From: Saprospiraceae bacterium | Lineage (GTDB): Bacteria; Bacteroidota; Bacteroidia; Chitinophagales; Saprospiraceae | Direction of reading: 5' to 3' | DNA length: 64,000 nucleotides | Assembly (NCBI GenBank): GCA_020631355.1 | Contig: JAHDHL010000014.1 | Span: 57,902 to 121,901, forward strand | Shown: positions 22,812 to 31,264 of the stretch, one piece after another | Layout: every line of letters starts with the position of its first letter | Position numbering within the stretch: position 1 is the stretch's first letter | Notes under the pieces: generated by a model | The model's input: the letters and a program-made list of their open reading frames with translations, nothing else | What the model was told of the DNA's origin: nothing | Databases searched by the model: none | Position numbers and translations under genes: made by a program

Positions 22812-24389
22812 TTACCATGAATCAATAAAACTCCGGAGGTTCCTATTCATAGTCTTCTTATATGACATCAATGAAGTAATAATCCATTTTCTTGTGTCCT
22901 TTGGGTCAATGACCTCATCGAACTCAAGGAATGAAGCAGCACTGATGGCCTTACCACGATCATACATTTGTTGGACCAAATTCTCATAAAGGGCTTTTCT
23001 TTCGTTAGGATTCTCCTTGGATTCCAATTCCTTTCTAAAACCCAATTTAACGGCACCTTCCAGTCCCATTCCTCCGAATTCGCCGGTAGGCCAGGATACC
23101 GTAAATGTGGATTCATGCAAACTACCGCCGGCCATGGCCATAGCACCCAATCCATATGCTTTTCTTAAGACAACTGTAAGAATGGGAACACTAAGGCTCG
23201 CTCCTACGATAAACATCCTAGAAGAATGACGGACCATTGCTGTTTGTTCGCAGTCGGGGCCTACCATGAATCCGGGTGCATCACACAAGGATAGGATAGG
23301 TATGCCAAATGCATTACACAATTGCATGAAACGGGCAGCCTTATCCGAAGCATCACTATCAATGGCTCCACCTAAGTGCCTCGTACTATTGGCAATAAGG
23401 CCCATTGGTTTTCCCTCGACTCTAAGGAGTCCGGTAACCATGTTCCGAGCGAATCCACCCCTCAATTCCAGGAATGAATCATGGTCAGCCAAGGCATGGA
23501 TGACTTTGAAGATATTGTAGGCGAATTTTCTGTTTTCAGGAACAAGATTCCTAAGGGTAGCTGGGTCCTCACAAGTCCATTCTTTGAGCGGTCCTTGGAA
23601 ATAAGATAAATATTTTTGGGCCGTTGATACTGCTTCTGCCTCATCCTCTACCAGTATATCAATTACACCATTATCGTATTGGCTTGTAGCGGGTCCGATT
23701 TCCTTGGGATGGAAATGACCTAATCCACCGCCCTCAATCATGGCAGGGCCTCCCATACCTATGGATGTATTCTTTGTGGCGATGATAACATCAGAACAAC
23801 CGGCGATGGCAGCATTACCTGCAAAGCAATATCCCGAAACGATAGCAATTCTGGGTACTTTCCCGCTAAGTCGGGCATATTCCACGAAAGTGGTTACATC
23901 CAGTCCGCCACAATGAATCGCTTCGAAATCGACATCACCCGGTCTTCCTCCTCCTCCCTCGACAAAGAAAACTACAGGAACCAGCACCTTATTGGCAATC
24001 TGCATCATCCGATCTGTTTTCTTGTGATTGAATGCACCTTGTGTGCCAGCTAGGACAGTGTAGTCATAACTCAGTACCATACACTGGGCATCCTCACGCT
24101 CAAACAAATGAGAATTGACAAGTCCGAAACCAGTTATGAGACCATCAGCAGGCGTTTGTTCGATAAGTTCATCCATGCTCTTACGACCTCGTTGTCCCGC
24201 AACGATGAGGGAGCCATACTCCAAGAAACTATCAGAATCACAAAGGTCATCTATATTCTCCCTTGCAGTCCTTAGTCCTTTTTCATGTCTTTTATATGTT
24301 GCAAAAGGCCTGTTTTCATCATAAAGATGGGATTTCCTTTCTTGTAAATCTTCCAAATCCTTTCTTACCGTCTCCTTATCCTTTTTCAT
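22812..24389 (-). CDS. Acyl-CoA carboxylase, carboxyltransferase (beta-type) subunit
   Basis: A 525-aa cytoplasmic crotonase-fold protein of the propionyl/methylcrotonyl-CoA carboxylase beta family, transferring CO2 from biotin to an acyl-CoA. Visible features are GLRTARENIDDLCD...FLEYGSL near the start, FVEGGGGRPGD in the N-terminal carboxyltransferase half, and the second half with GGAIDSDASDKAARF, LCDAPGFMVGP and LRKAYGLGAMAM. No biotin carboxylase or biotin carrier gene is in the window, so its partners must be elsewhere. It is the last gene of a four-gene operon whose other members suggest acyl-CoA or branched-chain catabolism. The exact substrate cannot be told. Confidence 0.9.
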   Translation of the reverse strand: MKKDKETVRKDLEDLQERKSHLYDENRPFATYKRHEKGLRTARENIDDLCDSDSFLEYGSLIVAGQRGRKSMDELIEQTPADGLITGFGLVNSHLFEREDAQCMVLSYDYTVLAGTQGAFNHKKTDRMMQIANKVLVPVVFFVEGGGGRPGDVDFEAIHCGGLDVTTFVEYARLSGKVPRIAIVSGYCFAGNAAIAGCSDVIIATKNTSIGMGGPAMIEGGGLGHFHPKEIGPATSQYDNGVIDILVEDEAEAVSTAQKYLSYFQGPLKEWTCEDPATLRNLVPENRKFAYNIFKVIHALADHDSFLELRGGFARNMVTGLLRVEGKPMGLIANSTRHLGGAIDSDASDKAARFMQLCNAFGIPILSLCDAPGFMVGPDCEQTAMVRHSSRMFIVGASLSVPILTVVLRKAYGLGAMAMAGGSLHESTFTVSWPTGEFGGMGLEGAVKLGFRKELESKENPNERKALYENLVQQMYDRGKAISAASFLEFDEVIDPKDTRKWIITSLMSYKKTMNRNLRSFIDSW

Positions 24390-24393
24390 GGAA

Positions 24394-24780
24394 TCACATG
24401 CTTGATGTACAAAATATGAGTCTTGAATCCAATATTGCCTTTCTTCTCAAATCAGATGGATAACCATCACTCAGTACCATATCCATGAAATCCTTTTTGG
24501 TTTCATAACGGACGATAAGTACCTTATCCCATTCATTTTCAGTTGGTCCAATGAGAGTGAATTCTGGTTTCCCGATAAAGATGACCTTAGCGTTAGCTTT
24601 TTCAAAGAATGGGGTAGTGGCCCTAAGATATATTTGGTATTGTTCCTTACCCGATATGCCCGTATCTGTTACCTTATCCTTGAATCTTAGGAGATTCAGC
24701 ATTTGTAAGGGCTGGTCAATGGGAAGTGCTAGGAATGCCTTGAACTGTTCCTTTGAAATGTCCTCGAAATATTGATTCAT
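24394..24780 (-). CDS. DUF1330-like small protein
   Basis: A 128-aa soluble protein with LQMLNLLRFKD near residue 30, YLRATTPFFEKANAKVIFIG in the middle and WDKVLIVRYETKKDFMDMV later. This order resembles the DUF1330 dimeric ferredoxin-like (alpha-beta barrel) fold. The molecular role of these proteins is not established. It lies four bases upstream of the carboxyltransferase gene and ten bases downstream of the phosphatase gene, so it belongs to the same operon. Confidence 0.75.
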   Translation of the reverse strand: MNQYFEDISKEQFKAFLALPIDQPLQMLNLLRFKDKVTDTGISGKEQYQIYLRATTPFFEKANAKVIFIGKPEFTLIGPTENEWDKVLIVRYETKKDFMDMVLSDGYPSDLRRKAILDSRLIFCTSSM

Positions 24781-24789
24781 GATAATGAA

Positions 24790-25503
24790 TTAGATGAATG
24801 TAATCATGTTTTTTGATAAATGAGGAATCTCATTCATACTCAAGATATTGAATGCCTTATTGGAGTAGAGGAATTGTGTCATGGAAGTATTCCTAATGGA
24901 AAAATTCAAATCCGTGACTTTGGTTTCATCTGTCAAACCCAGGGATTCGGCAATGATACAGGAAATCGTACCGCCCGAGGTGAAGACACCAATAGTTTCT
25001 CCTTTACCAGTTTGTTTGAGGACTTCTTGGAGGCCGGTTTTGACTTCAGCTCTGAAATCAAACCAATTGGGAATACCATCTACATGTACTTGATTCTTGG
25101 CCCATTCATTCATGAAATAACGAAAAATGAGCAAGCTATTCCTCCTTGCTTTTTTGGGCTCGGCTTTGGATTCACTCAACCATCTTCGGACTTCCGCACT
25201 GGTTTCAGCAAGGAATGGCATGGCTAATCTTACAGCTTCTGTACCTTCGTGTTCCCTAAGTTCAGGAATAACGATAGGGGATGGAAGGGGTGTATTTTGT
25301 TGTGAATATTGTTCCCTTACAATCTGATAGGTATGTTTTTGCCTTTCCAAAGGTCCTGTAAAAACCTTATCCAGTTGTAACCCCGAGGTCAGGAGATATT
25401 GGCCCAATATGGCGGATTGTTCCATACCGATAGCGGAAAGTTGGTCATAATTATCCGCTCCGTATGATGCTTGGGCATGCCTGAAAAAGATGATTTTACT
25501 CAT
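24790..25503 (-). CDS. Histidine phosphatase superfamily protein with atypical active site
   Basis: A 237-aa protein with the N-terminal phosphate-binding motif FFRHAQASYG (RHA in place of RHG) and the PLERQKHTYQIV segment of the branch-1 phosphoglycerate-mutase-like fold. The segment that normally carries the second catalytic histidine (typically THGGTI) reads GVFTSGGTISC, so Ser replaces His. Activity may therefore be altered; the substitution may be a trait of its subfamily. The gene overlaps the stop of the upstream kinase gene by one base, which indicates translational coupling. Its role in the acyl-CoA operon is unknown. Confidence 0.85.
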   Translation of the reverse strand: MSKIIFFRHAQASYGADNYDQLSAIGMEQSAILGQYLLTSGLQLDKVFTGPLERQKHTYQIVREQYSQQNTPLPSPIVIPELREHEGTEAVRLAMPFLAETSAEVRRWLSESKAEPKKARRNSLLIFRYFMNEWAKNQVHVDGIPNWFDFRAEVKTGLQEVLKQTGKGETIGVFTSGGTISCIIAESLGLTDETKVTDLNFSIRNTSMTQFLYSNKAFNILSMNEIPHLSKNMITFI

Positions 25504-26567
25504 TAGAACAAATCTTCAATCTTATCTTTCTGAATGGCCTGCCATGCCATGAGACAGAATAATTGGGTGGCCTTATCCAGATGGGCGAATCTTTCGTCGG
25601 TAGTTAATCCTTTGTTGTACCTGTAGTAAATTTGCTGAACGATAACAGCAATCTTAAACAATCCGAAAGCATAGTAAAATACCAGATGATTGATGGGCCT
25701 GCCACTTCTTTGGGCATACATCTCCACAATTTCGGAACGACTTGGATTTCCGGGTAATGAAGTGGGAGATGGCCAACCCCTTGTAATGAATTCACTATCT
25801 GAATGCATGAACCAATAAGCAATGGATGTACCCAAATCCATCATTGGGTCACCAAGTGTACACATTTCCCAATCCAAAACCGATGCCACCTCATTCCAGC
25901 TATCATCCTTGAATACGATATTATCATATTTGTAATCATTATGAATGAGGCTGTGCTGGTATTCCTTGGGCTGGTTTTCTTCCATCCAGGCCATGATTTT
26001 TTTGGCTTCAGGAATATCCATGGTAGCTGCTTTGAGGTATTGTTTGCCCCAATTACTTACCTGGCGTTCTACATAACCATCTGGTCTACCCAAATCTGTT
26101 AGTCCTACGGCCTTATAATCCACATTATGCAACTCAACAAAAGTATCCAGCCAATTCTTGGCAATGTTTGGGAATTCAGTAGCCGAAACACCTCTTTTTT
26201 TGGCTTCCTTGAAAGTAAGTACTATACCATCAATTTTTTCCATGACGTAGAAAGGAGCTCCGAGAACATCCGGATTGTCCGTAAAACAATAAGCCTTGGG
26301 AGATTTGGAGAAACCCTTGCTGAGATTGGACAGAACCTTATATTCGCGGCCCATATCATGTCCTCTCTTGATGGCACCAAAAGGTGGTCTCCTGAGTACA
26401 AAGGATTTGTCCTCCATTTCAAGTAAGTAGGTCAGGTTGGAAAATCCAGTTGAGAATTGGCTGACAGACCAATCACTATTTTCATTTTCAATCAACCCTT
26501 GTTCTTTCAGGTACTTTTTGAGGGGAATCTCATTCAGTTCCTCTCCTTTTCTTACATTTTGACTCAT
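25503..26567 (-). CDS. Phosphotransferase family protein (APH/ACAD10-like)
   Basis: A 354-aa aminoglycoside-phosphotransferase-fold kinase. Motifs: an N-terminal lobe with FVLRRPPFGA, the catalytic loop LIHNDYKYDNIVF (HxDxxxxN), and the metal-binding VLDWEMCTLGDPMMDLG. The closest family I know is the ACAD10 N-terminal-like phosphotransferases found beside acyl-CoA dehydrogenases and carboxylases, thought to phosphorylate hydroxy-acyl-CoAs. That substrate is inference. It is the first gene of the minus-strand operon with the phosphatase, DUF1330 and carboxyltransferase genes. Confidence 0.88.
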   Translation of the reverse strand: MSQNVRKGEELNEIPLKKYLKEQGLIENENSDWSVSQFSTGFSNLTYLLEMEDKSFVLRRPPFGAIKRGHDMGREYKVLSNLSKGFSKSPKAYCFTDNPDVLGAPFYVMEKIDGIVLTFKEAKKRGVSATEFPNIAKNWLDTFVELHNVDYKAVGLTDLGRPDGYVERQVSNWGKQYLKAATMDIPEAKKIMAWMEENQPKEYQHSLIHNDYKYDNIVFKDDSWNEVASVLDWEMCTLGDPMMDLGTSIAYWFMHSDSEFITRGWPSPTSLPGNPSRSEIVEMYAQRSGRPINHLVFYYAFGLFKIAVIVQQIYYRYNKGLTTDERFAHLDKATQLFCLMAWQAIQKDKIEDLF

Positions 26568-26593
26568 TGCAACTTCTTCTTATCAATTGGACC

Positions 26594-26624
26594 CAAACTA
26601 AGCATAATTATAGGCATCAACAAA
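26594..26624 (-). promoter_or_regulatory. Possible promoter of the APH-carboxyltransferase operon
   Basis: On the minus strand TTTG (26624-26621) is followed after 19 bases by TTAGTTTG (26601-26594), a 7/8 match to TAnnTTTG. The predicted start is about 20 bases upstream of the kinase ATG. Confidence 0.35.
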
Positions 26625-26650
26625 AAAATACTGTCATATTCAAATGGCAT

Positions 26651-26682
26651 TTTAGGTTTTATACACCATTGTTCTATTTTTG
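26651..26682 (+). promoter_or_regulatory. Promoter of the zinc alcohol dehydrogenase gene
   Basis: TATTTTTG at 26675-26682 is a perfect -7 element. TTTA at 26651 is a weak -33 element with a 20-base spacer. It rules out the TTG at 26680 as a start codon and supports ATG 26713. Confidence 0.5.
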
Positions 26683-26712
26683 GATATACTATTCATTAAA
26701 TCAATTAAGAAT

Positions 26713-27726
26713 ATGACAAAGGTCAGTGCATTTGCAGCAATGGAAAGAGGTGGTAAATTAGAACCTTACGAATATGAATTGCCCCCATTGGGCAAGGAAG
26801 ATGTGGATATTGAAGTTCATTACTGCGGACTTTGTCATTCGGATATGAGTATGCTGAATAACGATTGGAGAATGACTTCATTCCCATTTGTTCCGGGACA
26901 TGAAGTTGTAGGAATTGTTAGGGCAAAGGGTGATGATGTCAGGAGCTTAGAGGTTGGTGATAAGGTAGGAGTAGGTTGGCATTGTGGTTCTTGTATGCAA
27001 TGCCACCAGTGTTTGGGAGGAGATCAGCACCTTTGCGGTGATTCACAATATACGATTGTCGGTCATCATGGTGGTTTTGGAGAATCCATTAGGGCACATT
27101 GGTCATGGGCTATTCCACTGCCTGATGGAATAGATATGAGTAAGGCAGGGCCTTTATTCTGTGGTGGGATAACAGTCTTTAATCCCATTGCAACAGCGGG
27201 GGTTCATCCTACACATAGGGTCGGTGTGATTGGGATTGGTGGTTTGGGACATTTGGCTTTGAAATTCCTGAATAAATGGGGTTGTGAGGTGGTTGCTTTC
27301 AGTTCTAATCCCAAGAAAGAACAACAGATTCTTGACATGGGTGCTCACCGTGTGATTCATTCAAAGGACCCCAAGGCTTTAAAAGCTATTCGTGGCCAAT
27401 TGGATTTCATCATCAATACTACAAATGTTGCATTGGATTGGAATGCTTTTATGAAAACATTGGCTCCAAAAGGTACACTGCATCATGTAGGTATGGTAGT
27501 GGAACCTTTCGGTATTTCCGCATTGGATTTGGTGGGTGGTGAAAAATCAGTATCGGGTAGTCCGGTTGGGAGTAGGGTATTGGTCAGTAAGATGTTGGAA
27601 TTCTGTGTCCGCCATGACATTTATCCGACTGTGGAAGAATTTCCATTGGAACAATGCAATGAAGCCTTCGAACATTTGGAACAGGGTAAGGCGAGATATA
27701 GGATTGTCATGAAAGTCAAGGATTAG
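26713..27726 (+). CDS. Zinc-dependent alcohol dehydrogenase (CAD/YahK-like, NAD(P)-dependent)
   Basis: A 337-aa medium-chain dehydrogenase. The catalytic zinc ligands lie in YCGLCHSD and PGHEVVG. The structural zinc loop is CGSCMQCHQCLGGDQHLC. The Rossmann motif is GVIGIGGLGHLALK, and CGGITVFNPI precedes it as in the cinnamyl-alcohol/YahK subgroup, which reduces aldehydes with NADPH. ATG 26713 is preferred because a promoter element overlaps the longer frame. The gene is divergent from the acyl-CoA operon and ends 13 bases before the convergent kinase gene. Confidence 0.93.
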   Translation: MTKVSAFAAMERGGKLEPYEYELPPLGKEDVDIEVHYCGLCHSDMSMLNNDWRMTSFPFVPGHEVVGIVRAKGDDVRSLEVGDKVGVGWHCGSCMQCHQCLGGDQHLCGDSQYTIVGHHGGFGESIRAHWSWAIPLPDGIDMSKAGPLFCGGITVFNPIATAGVHPTHRVGVIGIGGLGHLALKFLNKWGCEVVAFSSNPKKEQQILDMGAHRVIHSKDPKALKAIRGQLDFIINTTNVALDWNAFMKTLAPKGTLHHVGMVVEPFGISALDLVGGEKSVSGSPVGSRVLVSKMLEFCVRHDIYPTVEEFPLEQCNEAFEHLEQGKARYRIVMKVKD

Positions 27727-27739
27727 ATTTGATTCTATT

Positions 27740-28405
27740 CTATTTACTCTGTTTTATAAAACTGTGCTGCCCCTCGTATGATATGATGCAATCTGCCATT
27801 GATTTGTGTTCTTTGATGATTAGGTGTTCGATTTCTAATACTTTCTCAATGAATTCACCAAGTTCATTACCACGGTTTCTTTCTTGTCTCCAAGGAAGCG
27901 TTTTTTGGTAATCCATATCAATGAATAACCTGATATCGGAATGCTCCAGAGTGGTGACGTATGTACCTTCGACAATCACTACATCTATGTGTTCCGTTAT
28001 GATTTTTTCAAATTTCCTTTCATTGTTGTGATAATCCATAAGTGGTTTATGGATGAATTCAATCTGTTTTTGCTTGATTTGTAGGATGTGTTGGTCTAAT
28101 GCATCCATATCGACTTCTTCCATCCCTACACGGCTGATGTTTCTTACCCTTTCCGTGTGATTATCCAAAGGTGGTAACTTGAAGTAATCATCCAAGTGAA
28201 AAATAAAGGGCTGTAGTTCATATGAATCAAGTAAAACACTCATGAAAGCATGGGATAACGTAGTTTTGCCACAACCTGATTCACCACCAATCGATATGCA
28301 TTTGCCTTTGAAATCATCAACCAGTTGATGGGCTAGCATCCCTTGTAGAAGGTTCTGGGCCAATGAGATGTTTCGCTCCGATAATTTGATTTTATCTCCG
28401 ATCAT
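27740..28405 (-). CDS. P-loop kinase, uridine kinase / phosphoribulokinase-like
   Basis: A 221-aa cytoplasmic protein with Walker A SIGGESGCGKTTLSHAF (about residues 36-52), a DDYF motif (FHLDDYFKLPP) and VVIVEGTYV, as in the uridine kinase/PRK family. Its start overlaps the stop of the upstream glycosidase gene by four bases (ATGA type). Being the last gene of a sugar-utilisation operon, it may phosphorylate the released sugar or a nucleoside; the substrate is unproven. Confidence 0.8.
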   Translation of the reverse strand: MIGDKIKLSERNISLAQNLLQGMLAHQLVDDFKGKCISIGGESGCGKTTLSHAFMSVLLDSYELQPFIFHLDDYFKLPPLDNHTERVRNISRVGMEEVDMDALDQHILQIKQKQIEFIHKPLMDYHNNERKFEKIITEHIDVVIVEGTYVTTLEHSDIRLFIDMDYQKTLPWRQERNRGNELGEFIEKVLEIEHLIIKEHKSMADCIISYEGQHSFIKQSK

Positions 28406-29595
28406 AATCCTAATTTTTGAGAGAAATTCGGATTAAGAGAATGATACATAAATACAATTCCTGATGCTGAAAAAGCCATTTTTGTCTTCCCTTTCAATTG
28501 ATACGCCTTACTGTCGATATATTCGTTAAATGACCATTTGCTTTTTTGAATGAGTTCGATGAATTCCCTGATAAGTTGATGATTCCATTCATGGAGTCCT
28601 TGTTGGGCCAATCCCATACTGAACCAGCCCAACCATATAGGCCAAATTCCGCCATTATGGAAATGGTGGGGTTCATTCTTGAAATCATAAGAATAATTAT
28701 ATGCTATCTGATTCCATTCGACGTCATTGCGATGGATAACGGGATAAAATGCAGGAATCAGAACATTACCATTCTGTTCAAAGTAACTTTGGATGAATTG
28801 ACTATAATTTTCCTTTCTTTCCTTATCCAATGAGTATAGGAGTAGACCCATCGCATTTCCGGCCATATCAAACCGTTGGTCATAATGACCGGGTAAGATG
28901 AAAGAACAGAAATGCTTGGGATGATTCTCCAGTGCTTTCCGATAAGCCACTTTGTGATATAAGTCAGGGTAATCCGTTTCTGATGGATAGAAATTGGTCA
29001 CATTCTTACTTTCAATACTGAAAATATCCATACTTGGATGACCAAGTTGTTTCCATAATCTTTCCGCCCAGAGCCTTAATGTATTATCATATAATGTATA
29101 TCCATGAATTGGATATTCATCCGCCCAGTTTCCGGTGTAAGGCGTATATAGCCAACCTTTTCCATTGAATTCGATACAAGACAGGAATTCCCTGCACTTT
29201 CGAATGGCAGGTTCCAAGATAGTCCATGTTCCTTGGTCATTGGTTTCATTCTTATAAAGGATACTCCCGATGATAAACCAGCAGTTAGCATCCACACGTC
29301 CGACCAAACTGCCCATAGATACATCATACTTCCCATCAGATAATGTACCGACATTAGATGGAATCATTCCCCTTTCATGTTGGTTTTGGGCCAGTGTAAT
29401 CAGAGTTTGACGAAATCCCTCGATGATGGTTGGACTGGATACCAACAAACCCGCTATTCCGGCTATGATGCTATCCCTAGCCCAAACCCTTTTGTAATTA
29501 TCAGCCTCAAGTAAACTGGCCTGTATGCCATTTTCGGTTGAAAGGGCTTCGAGTAGACCAACTGCATCCTTGTATATTGACTCAGAGAGATTCAT
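28402..29595 (-). CDS. Six-hairpin glycosidase, GH100 (neutral invertase)-like
   Basis: A 397-aa protein without a signal peptide, so cytoplasmic. KRVWARDSIIAGIAG near residue 35 and MGSLVGRVDANCWFIIG near residue 95 parallel the FVRDFVPS and GRVAPVDSGLWW segments of neutral/alkaline invertases, and an (alpha/alpha)6 barrel is expected. Such proteins are often labelled amylo-alpha-1,6-glucosidase-like in automated annotation. In this operon, downstream of a sodium:sugar symporter, it would hydrolyse an imported disaccharide. Whether that is sucrose or another sugar is not decided by the sequence. Confidence 0.7.
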   Translation of the reverse strand: MNLSESIYKDAVGLLEALSTENGIQASLLEADNYKRVWARDSIIAGIAGLLVSSPTIIEGFRQTLITLAQNQHERGMIPSNVGTLSDGKYDVSMGSLVGRVDANCWFIIGSILYKNETNDQGTWTILEPAIRKCREFLSCIEFNGKGWLYTPYTGNWADEYPIHGYTLYDNTLRLWAERLWKQLGHPSMDIFSIESKNVTNFYPSETDYPDLYHKVAYRKALENHPKHFCSFILPGHYDQRFDMAGNAMGLLLYSLDKERKENYSQFIQSYFEQNGNVLIPAFYPVIHRNDVEWNQIAYNYSYDFKNEPHHFHNGGIWPIWLGWFSMGLAQQGLHEWNHQLIREFIELIQKSKWSFNEYIDSKAYQLKGKTKMAFSASGIVFMYHSLNPNFSQKLGL

Positions 29596-29610
29596 CTGAT
29601 TGAAATGGGC

Positions 29611-31245
29611 TTATGAATAATATGCAAGAATAATGATGACCAATACAATCAATCCGATGGCTTGGTATCTATAATTCTGATACCAAGGCAATTCCTTGAG
29701 TGATATACTTTCCTTTTGGAATTCTTCAACGGTCCAGATGGTGGATTCCAGTTGGTTACTTGATGGTTGCGCAGTCAAATAACTACCCAGAATCAGAGCA
29801 ATACTGGACAATGCAAAATGTATTCCCGCAACATATAGGAAATTAGGCAATTGGATTTCCAATCCTAAAGCCTGATTAAGGATGAGGAATATCGTAATCG
29901 CCAATCCGACTACAATACAAGAGATGGCACCAGCGGTATTCACACGTTTCGAGAATAATCCGAACACAAATAAGGCTACCACAGGTGGCGAGAACCAAGC
30001 CAATGTTTGTTGGAGGTAATCCCATAACTTTGTAAAATTCCCGATTTGTGGAGCCCAAACTACTGCCAGTATCATTACTACTCCCGTAATAATTCTACCT
30101 ACTTTCATCAAATCCTTGGTGCCTGATTGGGGTTTGAATTTTTTGTAGAAATCCATGGTGATTAGGGTAGAAACTGAATTCAGACCAGAATCCAAACTGG
30201 ACATCATGGCTGCTATCAGACCGGCCAATACCAATCCAATCATTCCTGTAGGTAGGAAATCGAATAAAAGGGATGGATAAATGGCATCCATTTTCATGAG
30301 TGTTCCATCCAATGCAGTAGCTAGAGGTTGGTTTTCTGCATTGGTTCCTGCGGATGGATACAGAACCCTTGCAAATGCACCCGGGAAAATCATCACGAAA
30401 AGGATGGATAACTTTAGGAATCCAGCAAAAATGGCACCCCATTGCCCTTGCCTTATATTTTTGGCAGCCAATGCTCTTTGGGTGATGTATTGGTTGGTTC
30501 CCCAGAAATAGAAACCAATCAATAATACACCCGTGAACAAGGTAGGAAATGGCATGCTTTCATCATCCAATGGTTTGACAACCTGAAAATGCGATGGGTT
30601 CGTAATTTCATATACGGCATCCCATCCACCTGCAGCCTGCCATGCAAAATATGTAATCATTGCAGAACCAACCAATAGGATGACGGCTTGTACGGCATCG
30701 GTGTATACTACTGCGGATAATCCTCCTGAAATGGTATAGATACCTGCTACAATCGCCAGTCCTACGATAATCATGGTAAGACTGAGACTTGGGAAAATCA
30801 TATTGATGACTACTCCTCCTGCGTATAAGGTAGCAGCGATATCCACTAGGATATTGAGGGTGATGGCAATGGAAGATGCATAAGCCCTAACTGCGTAGTT
30901 GTATCTTTTTTCCAAGTATTCCGGTATGGTAAAAATCTTATTCCGCAAATAGAATGGTAGAAAGAATACGGCAAAGATGACTAATATCACCACAGCCATC
31001 CATTCGTAACTGTATACTGAAAATCCATCATTATAACCCGAACCTGCCAATCCTACAAGGCTGTTACTGGACATATTAGAGGCAAAGAGTGAAAAACCAA
31101 TGATTGGCCAAGTCAGTGTACGACCTGCCAGAAAATATCCTTCTGCTGTCTTGTGTTTCTTACCGAAATAGAATCCGAGTGCTATCACGAATAAGAGATA
31201 AACTATAACAATGATGAGGTCTACGGTAGATAGTGAGAAATTCAT
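29611..31245 (-). CDS. Sodium:solute symporter (SSS/SGLT family)
   Basis: A 544-aa inner-membrane transporter with about 14 hydrophobic segments. Typical phrases: KTAEGYFLAGRTLTWPIIGFSLFASNMSS at the start, the sodium-site region GYNDGFSVYSYEWMA, ISGGLSAVVYTDAVQAV, and AAMMSSLDSGLNSVSTL in the middle. This order fits SGLT-like sugar importers found in Bacteroidota sugar loci. It lies between the secreted GH65 enzyme and the cytoplasmic GH100-like enzyme, so it probably brings the periplasmic product into the cytoplasm. Confidence 0.92.
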   Translation of the reverse strand: MNFSLSTVDLIIVIVYLLFVIALGFYFGKKHKTAEGYFLAGRTLTWPIIGFSLFASNMSSNSLVGLAGSGYNDGFSVYSYEWMAVVILVIFAVFFLPFYLRNKIFTIPEYLEKRYNYAVRAYASSIAITLNILVDIAATLYAGGVVINMIFPSLSLTMIIVGLAIVAGIYTISGGLSAVVYTDAVQAVILLVGSAMITYFAWQAAGGWDAVYEITNPSHFQVVKPLDDESMPFPTLFTGVLLIGFYFWGTNQYITQRALAAKNIRQGQWGAIFAGFLKLSILFVMIFPGAFARVLYPSAGTNAENQPLATALDGTLMKMDAIYPSLLFDFLPTGMIGLVLAGLIAAMMSSLDSGLNSVSTLITMDFYKKFKPQSGTKDLMKVGRIITGVVMILAVVWAPQIGNFTKLWDYLQQTLAWFSPPVVALFVFGLFSKRVNTAGAISCIVVGLAITIFLILNQALGLEIQLPNFLYVAGIHFALSSIALILGSYLTAQPSSNQLESTIWTVEEFQKESISLKELPWYQNYRYQAIGLIVLVIIILAYYS

Positions 31246-31264
31246 TTCAGTAAGATTTGGTTAG

